A stretch of 64,000 bases of DNA from Silurus meridionalis (taxonomy: Eukaryota > Chordata > Actinopteri > Siluriformes > Siluridae): the NCBI RefSeq assembly GCF_014805685.1, contig NC_060902.1, positions 2,054,645-2,118,644 of the forward strand, read 5' to 3'. Position numbers and translations under genes: made by a program. Below are positions 11,641 through 23,274 of the stretch, one piece after another. How positions within the stretch are numbered: the first letter of the stretch is position 1; every line of letters begins with the position of its first letter. Under the pieces are notes generated by a model. It searched no databases and had not been told where the DNA came from. It worked only from the letters and a program-made list of their open reading frames with translations.

Positions 11641-12418
11641 TTCATTTCACTACATTTTAATGATTCAGTACTGTTTTTTTTTTATTTCGTATTTTTGTAA
11701 TAAAGTTATATATAAACAAATAAAGTGTTGTGTTCGTTATCGCTCAACCTCTTCATCAGGTTTCTAAACACAAATATTTATTTGAAGATCAATTAAATAA
11801 ATAAGGGATTACTTGAAAAGTTTTTTTACGCTCATGTGATTTCTAAATGATCACGTGTATTATAAAGGTCAAAGCAATCCTTCTGCATTACACTAGGTGA
11901 GGCGTTACTATAGAAACGATGATGTGGGTAAGACCTAGTGAGTCTCAGAGCTGCTGCTATAAGTAGAAGAATAATCAACAGCTTCTGACCAAGGCAGGTT
12001 TAGGTTAAAACTCGGTATACTGCATTTTGACAATCCATAACTACATTTCCCAGGATGCTACTCTGCTGTCTTGGTGGTGAAGTTTAATAGAGCGGATCAT
12101 TAACCTTGGGAAGTTGTTTTAAATGGCAATAGTTTTAGCTGACACCACAAAAAAGCTGCAGGAATAGAAAAAAAAGAGAAGTGGTCTCTCCTCTCTCTGC
12201 TGCATGCAAATTGCCTTCTAAAAAGGAAATTACTTCCCTGGGGCTGAACTGCTATTCATCTAAGTATTCTGGTCATCAAATTGTAGCCACGTAACAACAT
12301 ACATGAAACTATTTAGCGTTGTTAGATCGCGTTGTCTGTGTGTACACGAAAAACGACGATGCGTTCTCTGTAAACGTGGCAAAGAAACGCACCGTTGACA
12401 CAATGTTTTAATTAGCTT

Positions 12419-12449
<31 letters not shown>

Positions 12450-13564
12450 TTTTTTATGAAGACATAGGTGTTTCAATTATAGAGCCCAGCGCCTGTGTGT
12501 ACGCTAGTGGAATAACAGCGCGTAAAACCGAGGGCTCTAAGACTGGGGTCCGAAGCAAACGATGTGCACTCGGTAAAAATGCAGTGAGCGTGGAATTAAA
12601 AAGTCTGGCGTGTAATCGATAGAAATAGATTTAGGATGTTTAGTAAATAAATGAATAAATATGTATTGAAAAAAAGGCGCATTCCGCTCGACAGGCTAGC
12701 CGGCGCTAATAACGTGGAGGGTTTATTTTGTCTTCCTTAAAACACTAATCATTCTTCTAGTGCTCGTTTCCGACCTCTGACTGAACGCGGAGCACTTTCC
12801 CGAACCGCAGGGAACCGCCGTCGCAGCGGGGAGCACGACAAACATTTAAAGAGCCTCCACTTTTCATTACTTATCAGACCGTTATTACATTAGTCCTTCG
12901 GTCGAGGTGCTTGGGATGCCTGATCGGTATCTGCGGATCGCTTCGGGGTGAAGCCGCGGCCTTCGGGTTTTGCAGCGTTGGCGCGCGGAAGATGATGCGC
13001 TCTTGCCAGCGAGGGGGCGCGTGTGTGGACGCGGCGTGTCGTAATCTCTGGCCCATCGCTGCCCAAATTAAAAGAGAGGATGGGAAATTGGATTTGCGGC
13101 CCCCACCTCGCTTTGTCTTAAGAACATTAAATAGTGAACAGCATCTCCAGGCTCCTATGTGAAAGAACCATTAATAACGGCTGGGGTGGCAACATGCCAG
13201 GATCACACTAAGGACGGGAAAAGACAGGACGAGATATGAGAGCGAGAGAGATAGATTCTCACTAGAACTCAAAAATTGAGCATGCGATGAGGAGTTTGAG
13301 CGTTTCTCTGCAGATTGACACATCTGATTTCTACACTTTATTTATTAAGGCCTCAACATAATGAATTATCCACCACCAGAATCTTCTGCTGCTTTCTAAA
13401 AGTCGGTACAGTTTGCTAGAAAATACGATCTCGATCCTTTTTGGATATAAATCACACAAGGGAAACAAAGGTCTTTTAAAAAATTACTCACAAAGTTTCA
13501 AAATGCTTTTAATTGTTTGACAATCTGTAAATAGAGCTTGAATTTAACATTCTTTTTCTCATAA
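11641..13564. other. No gene recognised; (TTTA)n and candidate conserved segment
   Basis: AACTACATTTCCCAGGATGC at 12041-12060 resembles the ZNF143/SBS motif. A (TTTA)n array lies at 12415-12452. Bases 12840-13190 form a GC-variable, high-complexity block described separately. Confidence 0.5.
12840..13190. other. Candidate conserved non-coding element
   Basis: This is a high-complexity block between A+T-rich flanks, GC-rich in its middle (12930-13040). Its edges contain TTACTTATCAGACCG (12870s) and CCCAAATTAAAAGAGAGG, then GAACCATTAATAACGG at 13164-13180. There is no coding evidence. The call is by texture only. Confidence 0.25.
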
Positions 13565-13675
13565 GATTAGATGAGATTAGATTAGATTAAACTTTGTGTC
13601 ATTGTGCAAACTACATGTACAGATTCAATGAAATGCAGTTAGCATCTAACCAGAAGAGCATTAGTGGATATTTAC
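13565..13675 (+). repeat. Dispersed AGATTAGATT repeat
   Basis: It starts with a short GATTAGATTA array, then ACTTTGTGTCATTGTGCAAA, then AATGAAATGCAGTTAGCATC. The structure (short tandem, then a cattle of TT-GTCATT words) is like a repeat common in fish genomes. The 38110 repeat has a similar CTTTAATGTCATTTCAACC word. Confidence 0.5.
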
Positions 13676-14019
13676 AATATATAGGAGGTGGTAAAAAGTT
13701 AAGAGACTCAAAACAGAGACCCCTGAGCTGCTTCTTCATCCTTCATCATGATTTTTTCCGGTGAGAAACTCACGTGTGAGAAGAGCAGGGTGATAAAAAA
13801 AAAATACCATGTCTTTTGGCACACTGACATATGAAGTTCAGTGCTCCCTCCTTGTCCTGCCATCTGCTGGTGTGTTACAAAGCTAGTCTCCAAATTTTTG
13901 AATAGCACCTCGTAGCAGTATGTTAAATGAGGGTATGGGTTTATATGTACAGGGGTGAGAGTGATTAATGTACAGAAGGTGCAGTATAATGCATGATAAG
14001 ACATGTCAAGAAGATAACA
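13676..14019. other. No gene recognised
   Basis: I see nothing but an unrecognised 98-codon minus-strand frame at 13708-14004, which is not convincing as coding. Confidence 0.5.
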
Positions 14020-14404
14020 TGCTCAAATAACACGATAACATAGCATTATGACAACCAGCCTAATAATGTGTTCCTCCCCTTTTGCTGCTAAAACAGTTGT
14101 GACCCTTCGAATATTAACAGCATGAACGTCCACAGCAGTTTGGGCTACAGGAGCTCGTCTGTTGGATCGGACCACACGGACCAGCCTTGCTTCCCATGTG
14201 ACCCACAAGAGCTGCAGTTTTGGAGATGCTCTGACCCAGGTCGTATAGACGTCACAATTTGGCTCTCATCAAACTCGCTCAAATTCTTATGCCTTCACAT
14301 TTTTTCTGCCTTTTTACACCAACTTTGTGGACAAAATGATAAGGAGATAATCAGTGTTCTTCACTTCACCACTCAGAATGTCGTAATGTTATGACTGATC
14401 AGTG
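14020..14404 (-). mobile_element. Tc1-like element, internally deleted (RRAPVAQ family), copy 1
   Basis: The minus strand encodes LVRVVRSNRRAPVAQ followed by VDVHAVN at about 14120-14200, a Tc1-type transposase N-terminal segment. The right end, TCGTAATGTTATGACTGATC, matches the diverged TAGCATTATGACAACCAGCC at 14041 in inverted form. Compared with the 40444 copy, about 100 bp between the TCCCATGTGACCCACAAGAG junction halves is missing. Non-functional. Confidence 0.8.
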
Positions 14405-15862
14405 AATGATGTCGTATGGATGTTTAATTGCTGGTTCTTATTATATTGGTCTTTGTTTTGGGTGAAATGTGAGTAAAATAGATCATTTAAAACTATCTCC
14501 ATGAATAAAATCAAAGTGTCTATAATATAGAAAGATCTTGGGTTGATGTACCTTGGGAAAATAGGGGGCGTGTCTAATTTACATATCCATGCATATCATT
14601 TATCTTGGAGTACAGGTATGTTCCTCATCCGAAAAACGGAAATTGATGTGATGAATAATCACGGTAAAACATCGTGAGAAATCTGCATCAGAGCTTTCCC
14701 CTAAATCCCCCACCACCCCCTCCGGGAACAAATCCCCGATTAGGGCTGGTGTGGAACATTGTGTGAAATGATTGACTCGCAGGAAAACTTTCTGAGATGA
14801 AAGCTGGATCATGTTTAATTCCCTCTGAACGCACCTGATCGGCATTTCTTTTCTTTTCACTCTACAGCCTCTTACTATTTTTTTCCTCTCCTCTCCTTTT
14901 CTCTTCTTTGCTAATTTTGCGAGACGCTGATGTTTTCCGTGAGCACCACGGTGTGGATTGTTGCTGTAGCGATGATCTCTTTAGCTAGGACACCTAAGAT
15001 CCTGGCGTGACAAAGACATAAGGACGTTTTTCGAAGCCCCCCCTGAGAGTGTAAAAAATGCTTATAAAGGGAATGCTGCGTCAGCGGAATGCTTCGTTGC
15101 TGCTACAGTATTGTCCCGCGGACAATTCCTAAATGTCATAATCATAATCGATAATTAATTAGCGATAAGCAGACAAGAGAGGGTCCGTCGTGGGATTTGA
15201 ACCGGCAGTATTCGGAAGGCGGCTCAGCAAAATGGCGCAATCCCCTTTTCTCAAATCTCATCGCCGTAAGTTCCTCCGCGTGCAGACGCCCTATACGAGG
15301 ATCATAAATCTGCCGCCAGAGCTCGGGCTTGCGCTCATTTGTTCGCTAGCCGTGTGTGAAAATGTTAATGAGGGTAGTTATAATCCGGGAGATGGTCGCC
15401 ATTCACATTTCACGCACGTCCTCGGCTTTTCTGCTTACGCACGCCCTATTGTGAAGCATCAATCCTCTGCCACTGTCACACTAATAATAGATCTAATCGC
15501 TCGAGTCGGTCCTGTGCTAGATTCCCGAAAGAAGGTTTCAGGAGCAAACTTGCATCCTCGCATCACTTAAAACATAACTGAGAAGCGTTTCAGCCATCAA
15601 AGCCTTTTGATAATGATTTCTTACACTTTATCTACATCTTCTGGTTATATAACCTACACGTACTTGTTAGAAGAAGAAGCATCCAGTCTGGGTTTTTATG
15701 ACCTCTGTATACGTCACTGCCTCGTATTTCGGAAGCGTGAAATCCGAACCCACTGAAATTGTGCTTCTCTTTTTATATTTTCCGGCTTTCATGTTCTTTA
15801 CACGATTTCGCTTTGATCTCCACCTTAGATTAGCTCTCAACTGGATTCATAGGCAGTGGGGA

Positions 15863-15865
<3 letters not shown>
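14405..15865. other. No gene recognised; 126-codon open frame at 15190-15570
   Basis: Bases 15130-15560 are richer in CpG than the surroundings and contain a plus-strand frame of 126 codons that I do not recognise. A B-box-like word on the minus strand (GGTTCAAATCC at 15191-15201) lacks a paired T-stem. Bases 14870-14910 are pyrimidine-rich. Confidence 0.4.

Positions 15866-15899
<34 letters not shown>
15866..15899. repeat. (CA)n microsatellite
   Basis: About 34 bp of CA dinucleotides. Confidence 0.96.
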
Positions 15900-15901
<2 letters not shown>

Positions 15902-16042
15902 TTTCTAACTCAGAAATTCTCACAATCAGTGCCATATCGGAAGACATTGGGGAAATAACTCTGAACACAGAAACACCGTTGCGTGAGGAACTTGGAGGTG
16001 GAAAAAAGTGTGACATATCACTCAAAATACTGAGTGAGATCA

Positions 16043-16140
16043 TTCTGAATTCTGATTGGTCGATACGTCTTGCGGAAACAGATTTACATTAACACGCTCG
16101 TTCTGGTACGTTACGGTTTCTATAGTAACAGCTCGTTCAC
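16043..16140 (+). repeat. Dispersed TTCTGATTGGTC repeat fragment
   Basis: TTCTGATTGGTCGATA, then AACAGATTTACATTAAC, then GGTTTCTATAGTAACAGCTC. The same series of words is seen at 44838-44980 and 45650-45740. Class unknown. Confidence 0.5.
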
Positions 16141-16640
16141 GGGGACTTGCATGGAGGACTCTACACATCAACGGATTACATAACATAATAATATATTAGT
16201 GTACACTACAAGTTTAATAGAAATCGGCGATAAAATTCTCAGACATGTGATTTTTATGCTTATAGTTTAGACGCATGTTGTTTTTTTGTATCTTATATCG
16301 TACACGTATCTTCTAGAGGTATTGATTGGTTGCTTGATATTTTGTTCCAGCACGGAGAATTCCATGGTTATTAAACAGAACATGAAGAAGAAGTGCATAA
16401 TGAGTGACATCAGTCAGAGCGTGAACTGAAAAGTAAAACCGCGATCTCAAGGATGTGTGGGTTTCTCTAGGAAAACTTTGAAAAGCCTTATTTGGTCTCT
16501 TGGGTTTTTCCTCAGAGGGATATGGACTTTACCTTCGTTCTAGACTTTTTATGTACTGCTAGTTTTCTCTCGTCCAAGGGTATGAGGTGGTTTCGAGACT
16601 AACTGGTGACCACGTGCGTTACCACGTCTGCGCTTTTATA

Positions 16641-16843
16641 ATGGACAGCAAGTTTGAACAAAGAGCGAATGTGAAATTTATTTGCATTAAAATGGGCAAA
16701 TCTGCCACAGAGACATTTGACGTGACAAATGTTTGATATACGGCGATGCTTTAACGAGTCATTTGAGATATTTTGAGAGGCATGCGCACTTCAAGAGTGG
16801 AAGAACATCACTGGAAGACGACGAGAGATCGGAAAGACCTTTT
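16641..16843 (+). pseudogene. Mariner-type transposase, N-terminal part, frameshifted
   Basis: From ATG at 16641 the frame reads MDSKFEQRANVKF, then IKMGKSATETFDV, then a stop. A second frame from about 16735 reads YGDALTSHLRYFER, HFKSGRTSLEDDERSERP. Together these match the DNA-binding region of mariner (DD34D) transposases, where KSATETF and EDDERSGRP are landmarks. A frameshift lies near 16730. The catalytic part is absent, and Tc1-derived sequence starts just after 16843. Confidence 0.85.
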
Positions 16844-17150
16844 TATATTATATTAAACTCCACTCTTCTGGGAAGGTTCTTCGCTCGATTCTGGATGTTG
16901 GAATTTGTGACCATTCACCTACAAGAGCATGAGGCCTGGAGTGCAGTTGTTGTTCCACTTCATCCCAAAGATGTTTAGTGGTTTGCGGAGGTCAGGGCTT
17001 TGTGGACAGGACCCTCCACAGAGACCTTCCACCATGCCATGTCTTTATGGAGCTTGCTTTGTGCAAAAGGGCAGTGTCATGCTGAAACAGCGTTTGGATC
17101 ACTTAGTTCCACTGAAGGGAAACTGTACATCTACAACCTACAAAAACAGT
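16844..17150 (-). mobile_element. Tc1-like remnant abutting the mariner pseudogene
   Basis: CCATTCACCTACAAGAGCAT, GGCCTGGAGTGCAGTTG, TTCATCCCAAAGATGTTTAG, CATGTCTTTATGGAGCTTGC and TTTGTGCAAAAGGGCAGTGT follow the order of the antisense strand of a Tc1 transposase gene, related to but distinct from the 23275 family. No terminal repeats are left. Confidence 0.75.
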
Positions 17151-17351
17151 TATAGTGTATCGATTTCTTGATTTTCTCTACCTAGTTCAACCTGCTTAAG
17201 TCTTCCCCTCTCTCTGAGGGGAGCATGATGGGGTTTAGCTCACAAGCAGACAAAATAGAAGAAATAATCCATAATCATAAACCATAACTAAACACAGAGA
17301 ACCTGGAGCAACAAAAACGAATTGAGGACTTAAGACAAAGAGGGTGAACAC

Positions 17352-17655
17352 AGGCCGTGTCCGCACTAATGTGTTTTAGTTTGAAAATGCATATTTTTCA
17401 CTCCTTTCACACTGAAATGCCGTTTAGAGCCAATGAAAATTTAGCTTTTCGAAAACGCTCTCGCCGTTGCCATTACATTTCAAAGAGCAGGCGGAAATGA
17501 CGCAGGTCGAAGTGTCTTACGTTTTGCTCAAGCGCCGTACAGGGATGTAAAGCGTTTTTCAGACGTTTCAATGTGGATAAGCAACTTTGGGAAACGTTTG
17601 AAAATGTAAGTGTGGAGGCGGAGCGTCGTTTTCAAATTTACCTGGGATATCAGTG
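17352..17655. mobile_element. MITE-like repeat with imperfect inverted ends
   Basis: The left end reads GTGTCCGCACTAATG then TTTTAGTTTGAAAATGC. The right end reads CGTTTGAAAATGTAAGTGTG then GAGGCGGAG, which is an imperfect inverted repeat of the left. The interior has further TTCGAAAACG-type words. Superfamily not determined. Confidence 0.5.
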
Positions 17656-18149
17656 TCGATGCAGCCACGGCTCAATAACACGCGAGGTGCACAAACCTCA
17701 CAATGTCAAAGCATGAATGTCTGGTCGTGAAATAGGAAACTAGTGACAATTTACATTGCAATTCCTAAAAACTTTTAGCTTTCACAATCCTGCCTTTCCG
17801 CACGCTTGTTACTCCCTGCCCCAGGCTCACCGTCCTCACGCCTCAGCCAAAAATAAACACGCTCATATTATGTTATTCAAAAATACAGCTCATTTATGTA
17901 TTACCTTGGAAAAAAAAATCGCTCCAAACCGAGACTTTTTACTTTTTTTCTCCTTTGCTGTTTTGAAAGCTGAGAAGGGTTTAGCATATTTAAAAAGGCA
18001 GGAGCTGAACAATTCCTTTTTATTCTTATCCATTTCTGCCATGGCTAACCACACGCGCATGTGAGTACGAGGCAGGAGCGTTTTCTACGACTAATTCACG
18101 ACCGCATTGTGTACAGTGCTGAGATAACTCAAAGCTGTCCTGTGGTTTT

Positions 18150-18151
<2 letters not shown>

Positions 18152-18187
<36 letters not shown>
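18152..18187. repeat. (CA)n microsatellite
   Basis: About 36 bp of CA dinucleotides. Confidence 0.96.
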
Positions 18188-18189
<2 letters not shown>

Positions 18190-18455
18190 TATTAGTTTAA
18201 CTATGCTAAGTATGTAGACATGAATAACCGTTCTGCTTGTTTTGAACTGTTTACAACAAACAAACAAACAAAAATCCAAAGGAAGCCTTCTTTCTACAGT
18301 GCGCTGATTTGTTGCCTTTGTGCTTCCTCGTTTTAAAAGTCGCTAACGGATGAGAGGAACGTTCATACGCGAACCCCTCGACGGCTGATTGCTAGCACCG
18401 AGACAGAAATTCAGCCACACTTTGTATTTGCTTTTCAGACACTCGGCTTGTCCTT

Positions 18456-18481
18456 TGTTGTTGTTGTTGTTGTTGTTGTTT
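18456..18481. repeat. (GTT)n microsatellite
   Basis: About eight GTT units. Confidence 0.95.
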
Positions 18482-21286
18482 GTGACAGGCACATTTTTTC
18501 CGCTCCCTCGTGCGCTAATGAGTTTTCCTTCTCCAGATGTGCTACGACTGTGAGAGGAAATGTGTGCTCCTTTTCGCATGAGGCGAAACCCGTTGTTTTT
18601 TGCAGCGTGAAATGATTTGGCTGTTCTACCGCGCAGTGCCGGGGTTTTTCTTCTCCGCACCACCGTACAGGGCTTGGGGATGACCTGAGGGTGCCTCGTC
18701 CGACCCAAATGTCTTGTTCGCCTTTTTTGTCTGGGGTGAATTTTAATTTTAAAAAAGAGGGTCAGGGAGTTAAATGAACGAAGGGAGAGATAAATCGAAA
18801 TCAGGTTTTGTGGCGTCTGAGGTGAAATCAAGTGCGCACGCGATAAGGAGCAAAGCTGGAAATGGCTTCTTAGCAATAATAGCAGATGCGATAGCAGTTG
18901 CGAAATACATGCTGCGTTCCTCCCTTGGCGGTGCTCCTTCAATGGGGTCAAACGCATCTTATTATCTGAGACATTCAGTGCACCTCATTTGAGAATCCTC
19001 TTTGGTGGTGGGGGGGGTCAGAGTTTTTCCTCAAGCACTAATGGACTTGTGGAAAATAACAACAAAAACATTACAACAACAACCGAACATGAGCCGTCTC
19101 AGCAAATTAATTGATTATTGTGTCGTTACACAATAACTATCATCGAAATTCGGCAGGAAGATTTGATCAGCTGAACAAGTGTTTGATTGCATGCAGTATT
19201 TCATTGGGTACTCAATCAGCAGAGAAGTACAGATCGAGTCCAATAGCTGGCGCTGTTTGCTGGATGAAAGTACAGAAATAGTGGCACATCATGAACATTT
19301 CCCCATGAATTTGAAAATATATTCTTAGCCAAGTCATGGCAGAGATGGAAAGGTCATAAGAGAAGTGATTCAGAGATGATTCACCGAAATGTGACTCATT
19401 GTTTCTCAGTCCTGTTCCTGCACATTTTGGTGGCCCCTTGACTCCGATATGACTCGACTCATAGGGTCATTAACGGGACTGAAATGGGCTGAATTGGATT
19501 TAAAGGAAGGAAAACGTTGACACGATGGCACAGGGATTGAGATTATGGTTGATTTTACGCTTAAATTAATTCGTTCATCTTCATTCGGTTTGTCCTTTTC
19601 AAGGTCATGGGGATTCCAGAGTCGATCCCAGAAACACTGGGAAGGAAGGCAAGCTTTAAAGATTTGCTGGAACAGAGTCTCATTGAAGGCATAAAATTAG
19701 TAATGTACATTAACATACACATGCACGTACACATCGACACACATTTCGAAAAGAAGACTACCATGGTTAGACACTGGGGGCGCTGTATTGCCGTGCAGGC
19801 TGCCTATTATGAAGGTGATAGTGTGGAAACATAGATAAATAAAGTACTTTCTTGTAAAACAGAGATAACAGCGTCTGGCAAACGCCATAAATATACTGTA
19901 AATAACTGAAGGTTTTATGACCTTAATGTCACATGGGGTTGTTTTGCCTGTCGAGGAACGAAGAGCGAATATCGTGTGAGGGAATTACAATAAATTATTA
20001 TATTTTTTTCTTTTCATTTTCTTTTTGTTTATTGATATTAAACCCTCAGGTCTGTTCTCACTGCCTGTCACTGCTTCAGATTTTGATTACTTGGCTGTTT
20101 GTGAAATCCTAAACATAGCAACATATCATTGTTAATAAAAAAAAAAAGTGCACAGGAAAAAGCTGCTCGGGTCTCGGGAGTTTTTAAAATGTCACGTTTG
20201 TGGAAGCTTTAACAGCTTGTACAGAGCTATTAGACTCGCACTAAGAGCAATGTGAGCTGGGGAAAAAAAACAACATAACCCTTTCCCAGTAATGTACACA
20301 TTCACGCCTTTGCTCGTGGTGTGAGAAGTCTGGCCTGGCAATGAGGATTCCTTCAGATTTTTTTTTTTTTCCCTGTTATTCCAATAAGTCAGGATGCACT
20401 ACTCTTCTTCTTCTGGCTTAATTACGACTACTGCTTCACTTCTCAGGAGGGATGATAAAAAGATTAAAAAAAACAACAGGACAGATTCCGGTGAATATTT
20501 GGCGGGTTAATGTGTCCGAAACAGAGTTTATTTGCTCCTCAATGAGTCAGGCTTGATTGAGTTTGACTCACAACCACAAGTGAGATGTCTTTGTTAGAAA
20601 AGACCAGTAGGAACAGCAAGGTACTATTTTGGAACGTTAGAAAGTTTTACCGAAGATCGAGAACACTGTGGATCATGGAGATTCAGCTCAATTTCTCACC
20701 AATGAAGAAATAAAATGCGCAGGACATCACAGCACAAGCACTTTCCCTCTTTTTATTCCCTCTATGGCTGTGGAAACTTCAGACACTGCAGCTGCGGTTA
20801 ACCCAATATATATATATTTTCCCTCAAATTAGATTTCCTCAACCCCCCCTTGAATCCGCCTTGTTTTGCTGTGATGTTTGCACCTAGCCGTGATTTAGTT
20901 GCTTACTCAGGAATCCTCTAATCTAAGATAGCGCTCTCGCTGCTCTGCCTCTGACTCCGGCAATAGCTTTTTCAGCGTTTTTTAACGACGCTCTAGTCTA
21001 TGCTGATTAAAGCCAAAACGACCGGATCACTCCGGGAAAAAAAGGGATGTGAGGTGAAAAAAAAAAAAAAAACAGGAGGCACGAGGCACTTGTTTTAAGT
21101 AAACACATCTGTTTTGATTAGATTTCCTCTGTAGCTTTAGCACTGCTGATGTATAATGTGTGCGACTTTTTTGTCTCGGTTTAGTTTTTTATTTGTCTTG
21201 TTGTTGCCTTTACTGTGTCGGAAACACAACGAGACGGACCAGGAAGGAAAACTGATGGGGACAGGGGAAAGATGAAAAGGAAAAGG

Positions 21287-21289
<3 letters not shown>

Positions 21290-21330
<41 letters not shown>
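21290..21330. repeat. (GA)n microsatellite
   Basis: About 41 bp of GA dinucleotides. Confidence 0.96.
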
Positions 21331-21336
<6 letters not shown>

Positions 21337-21828
21337 CAGTAGGCGAAGCGACGAGAAGCCAATCAGAAGGCGTTTCGGGTCCCGTGGGACGTCCGGTACA
21401 GTAGAGTTGAATGTGAAGGCAAGGACACTCCACTCTGCCAAGTAATGATCTAGGGATGGGGAACTTGCTCAACCTACAGCTACAACACTTTCACACACAC
21501 AATCACTTATAACACAGAAATCGACATAATCATTTATATATGTAATATTTAATTTGTATAGTCGCCACATATGAACTATCGGTGATCTCTGATAATATCA
21601 TCAGTCCTTTTAAAACTGATGTAAAAGCACAAGGTTAAACTGTATCAGTATAGTAATATAGTATCAGATATTGCTGATCAATCACGATGGCTTTTAAGCT
21701 GGATGATTTGAACATTTGTTATAAAAAAAATGACAGTATGTATCCTATATGAAGGTTAATAGCTCGCTTTTAGTCTGACTTTTCGCTGAGCAGCCACAAA
21801 TCCGCTCAAAACACCTTATCGTCCAATG

Positions 21829-21860
<32 letters not shown>

Positions 21861-22089
21861 TTACAATTGTATATGTATGATGTCTCTACAATGCCAGAGA
21901 CATATTTAAAAAATGTAATTTTAATGTTTTTCTCAATTTCAATCCAATTCAATTTAAACTCAATTTATAAAACACCTACCAGGTAGAAAGTAGGTGCTGA
22001 ACAAAGTGCAAAATGCAATGTGCAAATGATAGTAATAAAATTAGAGTTAACATAAAAGTAATAAAATATAGCGTTATCATATCATGTCT

Positions 22090-22350
22090 GTATTTAATAA
22101 TAAAGTCTTTAACAAGATTTTGGAAGGTGAGAAGATGCCTGAGGAATGGAGAAGGAGTGTGCTGGTACTGATCTTTAAGAATAAGGGAGATGTGCAGATC
22201 TGCAGTAACTACAGGGGAATTAAGATGATCAGTCACACCATGAAGTTATGGGAAAGAGTAGTGGAAGCCAGGCTGAGAGAAGAGAAGAGGTGACCATCTG
22301 TGAGCAGTAGTATGGTTTCATGCCGAGGAAGAGCACCACAGAACGGAGAG
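22090..22350 (+). pseudogene. RTE-type LINE reverse transcriptase fragment
   Basis: The frame reads EGEKMPEEWRRSVLV, IFKNKGDVQICSNYRGIK, SHTMKLWERVVEARLREE, then after a stop and frame change TICEQ, stop, YGFMPRKSTTE. These are landmarks of the fingers/palm region of RTE-clade reverse transcriptases in fish. Only a small part of the enzyme is present, with at least two disabling changes. It lies inside element N. Confidence 0.9.
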
Positions 22351-22439
22351 CGATTTATTATATTTATAATTTATTTTATATAATATATATATATATTTTA
22401 TTAATTATATAATTATATAAATTAATGAAACAAACAAAA

Positions 22440-22442
<3 letters not shown>

Positions 22443-22523
<81 letters not shown>

Positions 22524-22528
22524 TATAT
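22443..22528. repeat. (AT)n microsatellite with AC tail
   Basis: About 72 bp of AT followed by ACACACACAT. Confidence 0.96.
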
Positions 22529-23274
22529 AATACATATTTACTTCCTTTAGCACATTTTCGTGATTCAGTACAATCTTTATTTTTTTTTTATAAATAAATA
22601 AATAATGTTCAGTACTATTTTACATGGAGTGTTACGTTCGTTTGTTTTTATCCAGTACCCATTTTAAAAAACACTGGTTGATTGATCGGTTATCGGTGAT
22701 TCAACATGGCTATCGATATCGCTAAAATCCACTATCGGCGACCTCTAGTTATTAACGAAGCCTAATTATTGTTTGAGTCACCCACCAACTCATGCATATG
22801 TATAAGTAAGTAAATGTTTTAATTTCAATAGCAATGAAAATGTCATTATGATAGTAATGCTCTTTTAATAGGCGATATATCTCTCCTGAAAAGTAGCTCA
22901 TTTGTCTGTATGGAATAATAAACTAATTTAGCATTAGGATGCAGAAACATCCTTTTATAATCATAATAAAATCTTCACAATAATACTGGTAGTCACACCG
23001 GCCCGTGTCATTTTCTGTTACGGACCGACCCCCGTTAAAGAGTAAATAATTATGTGGCCCTCAAAGAAAAAAGTTTGCAGACCCCTGATCTATGGAGACA
23101 AAACATTAATTATAAAATAAATGACAAGAAATGTATCAGTGCCACTTTGCTATTTAAGTTTTCACTAAGTTTCACTGCTGTTGTTTTTGCACATGCATTT
23201 TTTATATACTTCTTTATTTAGACTTGAGGTTTGAAAGCGTTCCTGACCTCTAAAAGAAAAATGTTTGTTACCAA

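Larger units (their letters stand above)
17661..21446. other. Long stretch without recognised genes; three microsatellites
   Basis: It contains (CA)n at 18152-18187, (GTT)n at 18456-18481 and (GA)n at 21290-21330. The 204-codon minus-strand frame at 18343-18957 spans the GTT array (poly-Asn) and is not credible. Bases 18770-18960 have higher complexity. No exon, no RNA gene and no diagnosable transposon were found. Confidence 0.55.
21559..22747 (-). mobile_element. Inner hAT-like element N, copy 1
   Basis: In minus orientation it starts TAGAGGTCGCCGATAGTGGA (22747 downward) and ends CCGATAGTTCATATGTGGCG then ACTA at 21559. GATACTGGATAAAAA-like words and CTCCATGTAAAAT align with the 36920-37331 copy. 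It is lengthened by a (TTTA)n tract near 21830-21855, an RTE fragment and an AT microsatellite. Confidence 0.6.
21455..23087 (-). mobile_element. Composite hAT-like element, copy 1 (host H carrying insert N)
   Basis: The right edge is TTTGCAGACCCCTG (reverse complement CAGGGGTCTGCA), and the proposed 8-bp duplications are ATCTAGGG at 21447-21454 and ATCTATGG at 23088-23095. The part 22756-23087 matches 36560-36919 in reverse. An inner element N (21559-22747) sits at the same internal position as in the 36560 copy. An RTE LINE fragment and an AT tract have further expanded it. The left terminus at 21455 is diverged, so that boundary is less certain than the right one. Confidence 0.6.

Noticed and set aside
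15183..15215. tRNA-like B box on the minus strand (GGTTCAAATCC)
   Set aside because: The T-stem does not pair and no A box lies at the expected distance.
15190..15570. 126-codon plus-strand frame
   Set aside because: It is open in CpG-rich sequence with few TA dinucleotides. No domain is recognised, so it was described as region content rather than as a gene.
18343..18957. 204-codon minus-strand frame
   Set aside because: It runs through the (GTT)n array (poly-Asn) and has no family motif or support.
21455..21470. A clear hAT terminal repeat at the left end of composite copy 1
   Set aside because: The sequence ATGGGGAACTTG matches the expected end poorly. The boundary rests mainly on the flanking octamer pair, so its confidence was lowered.
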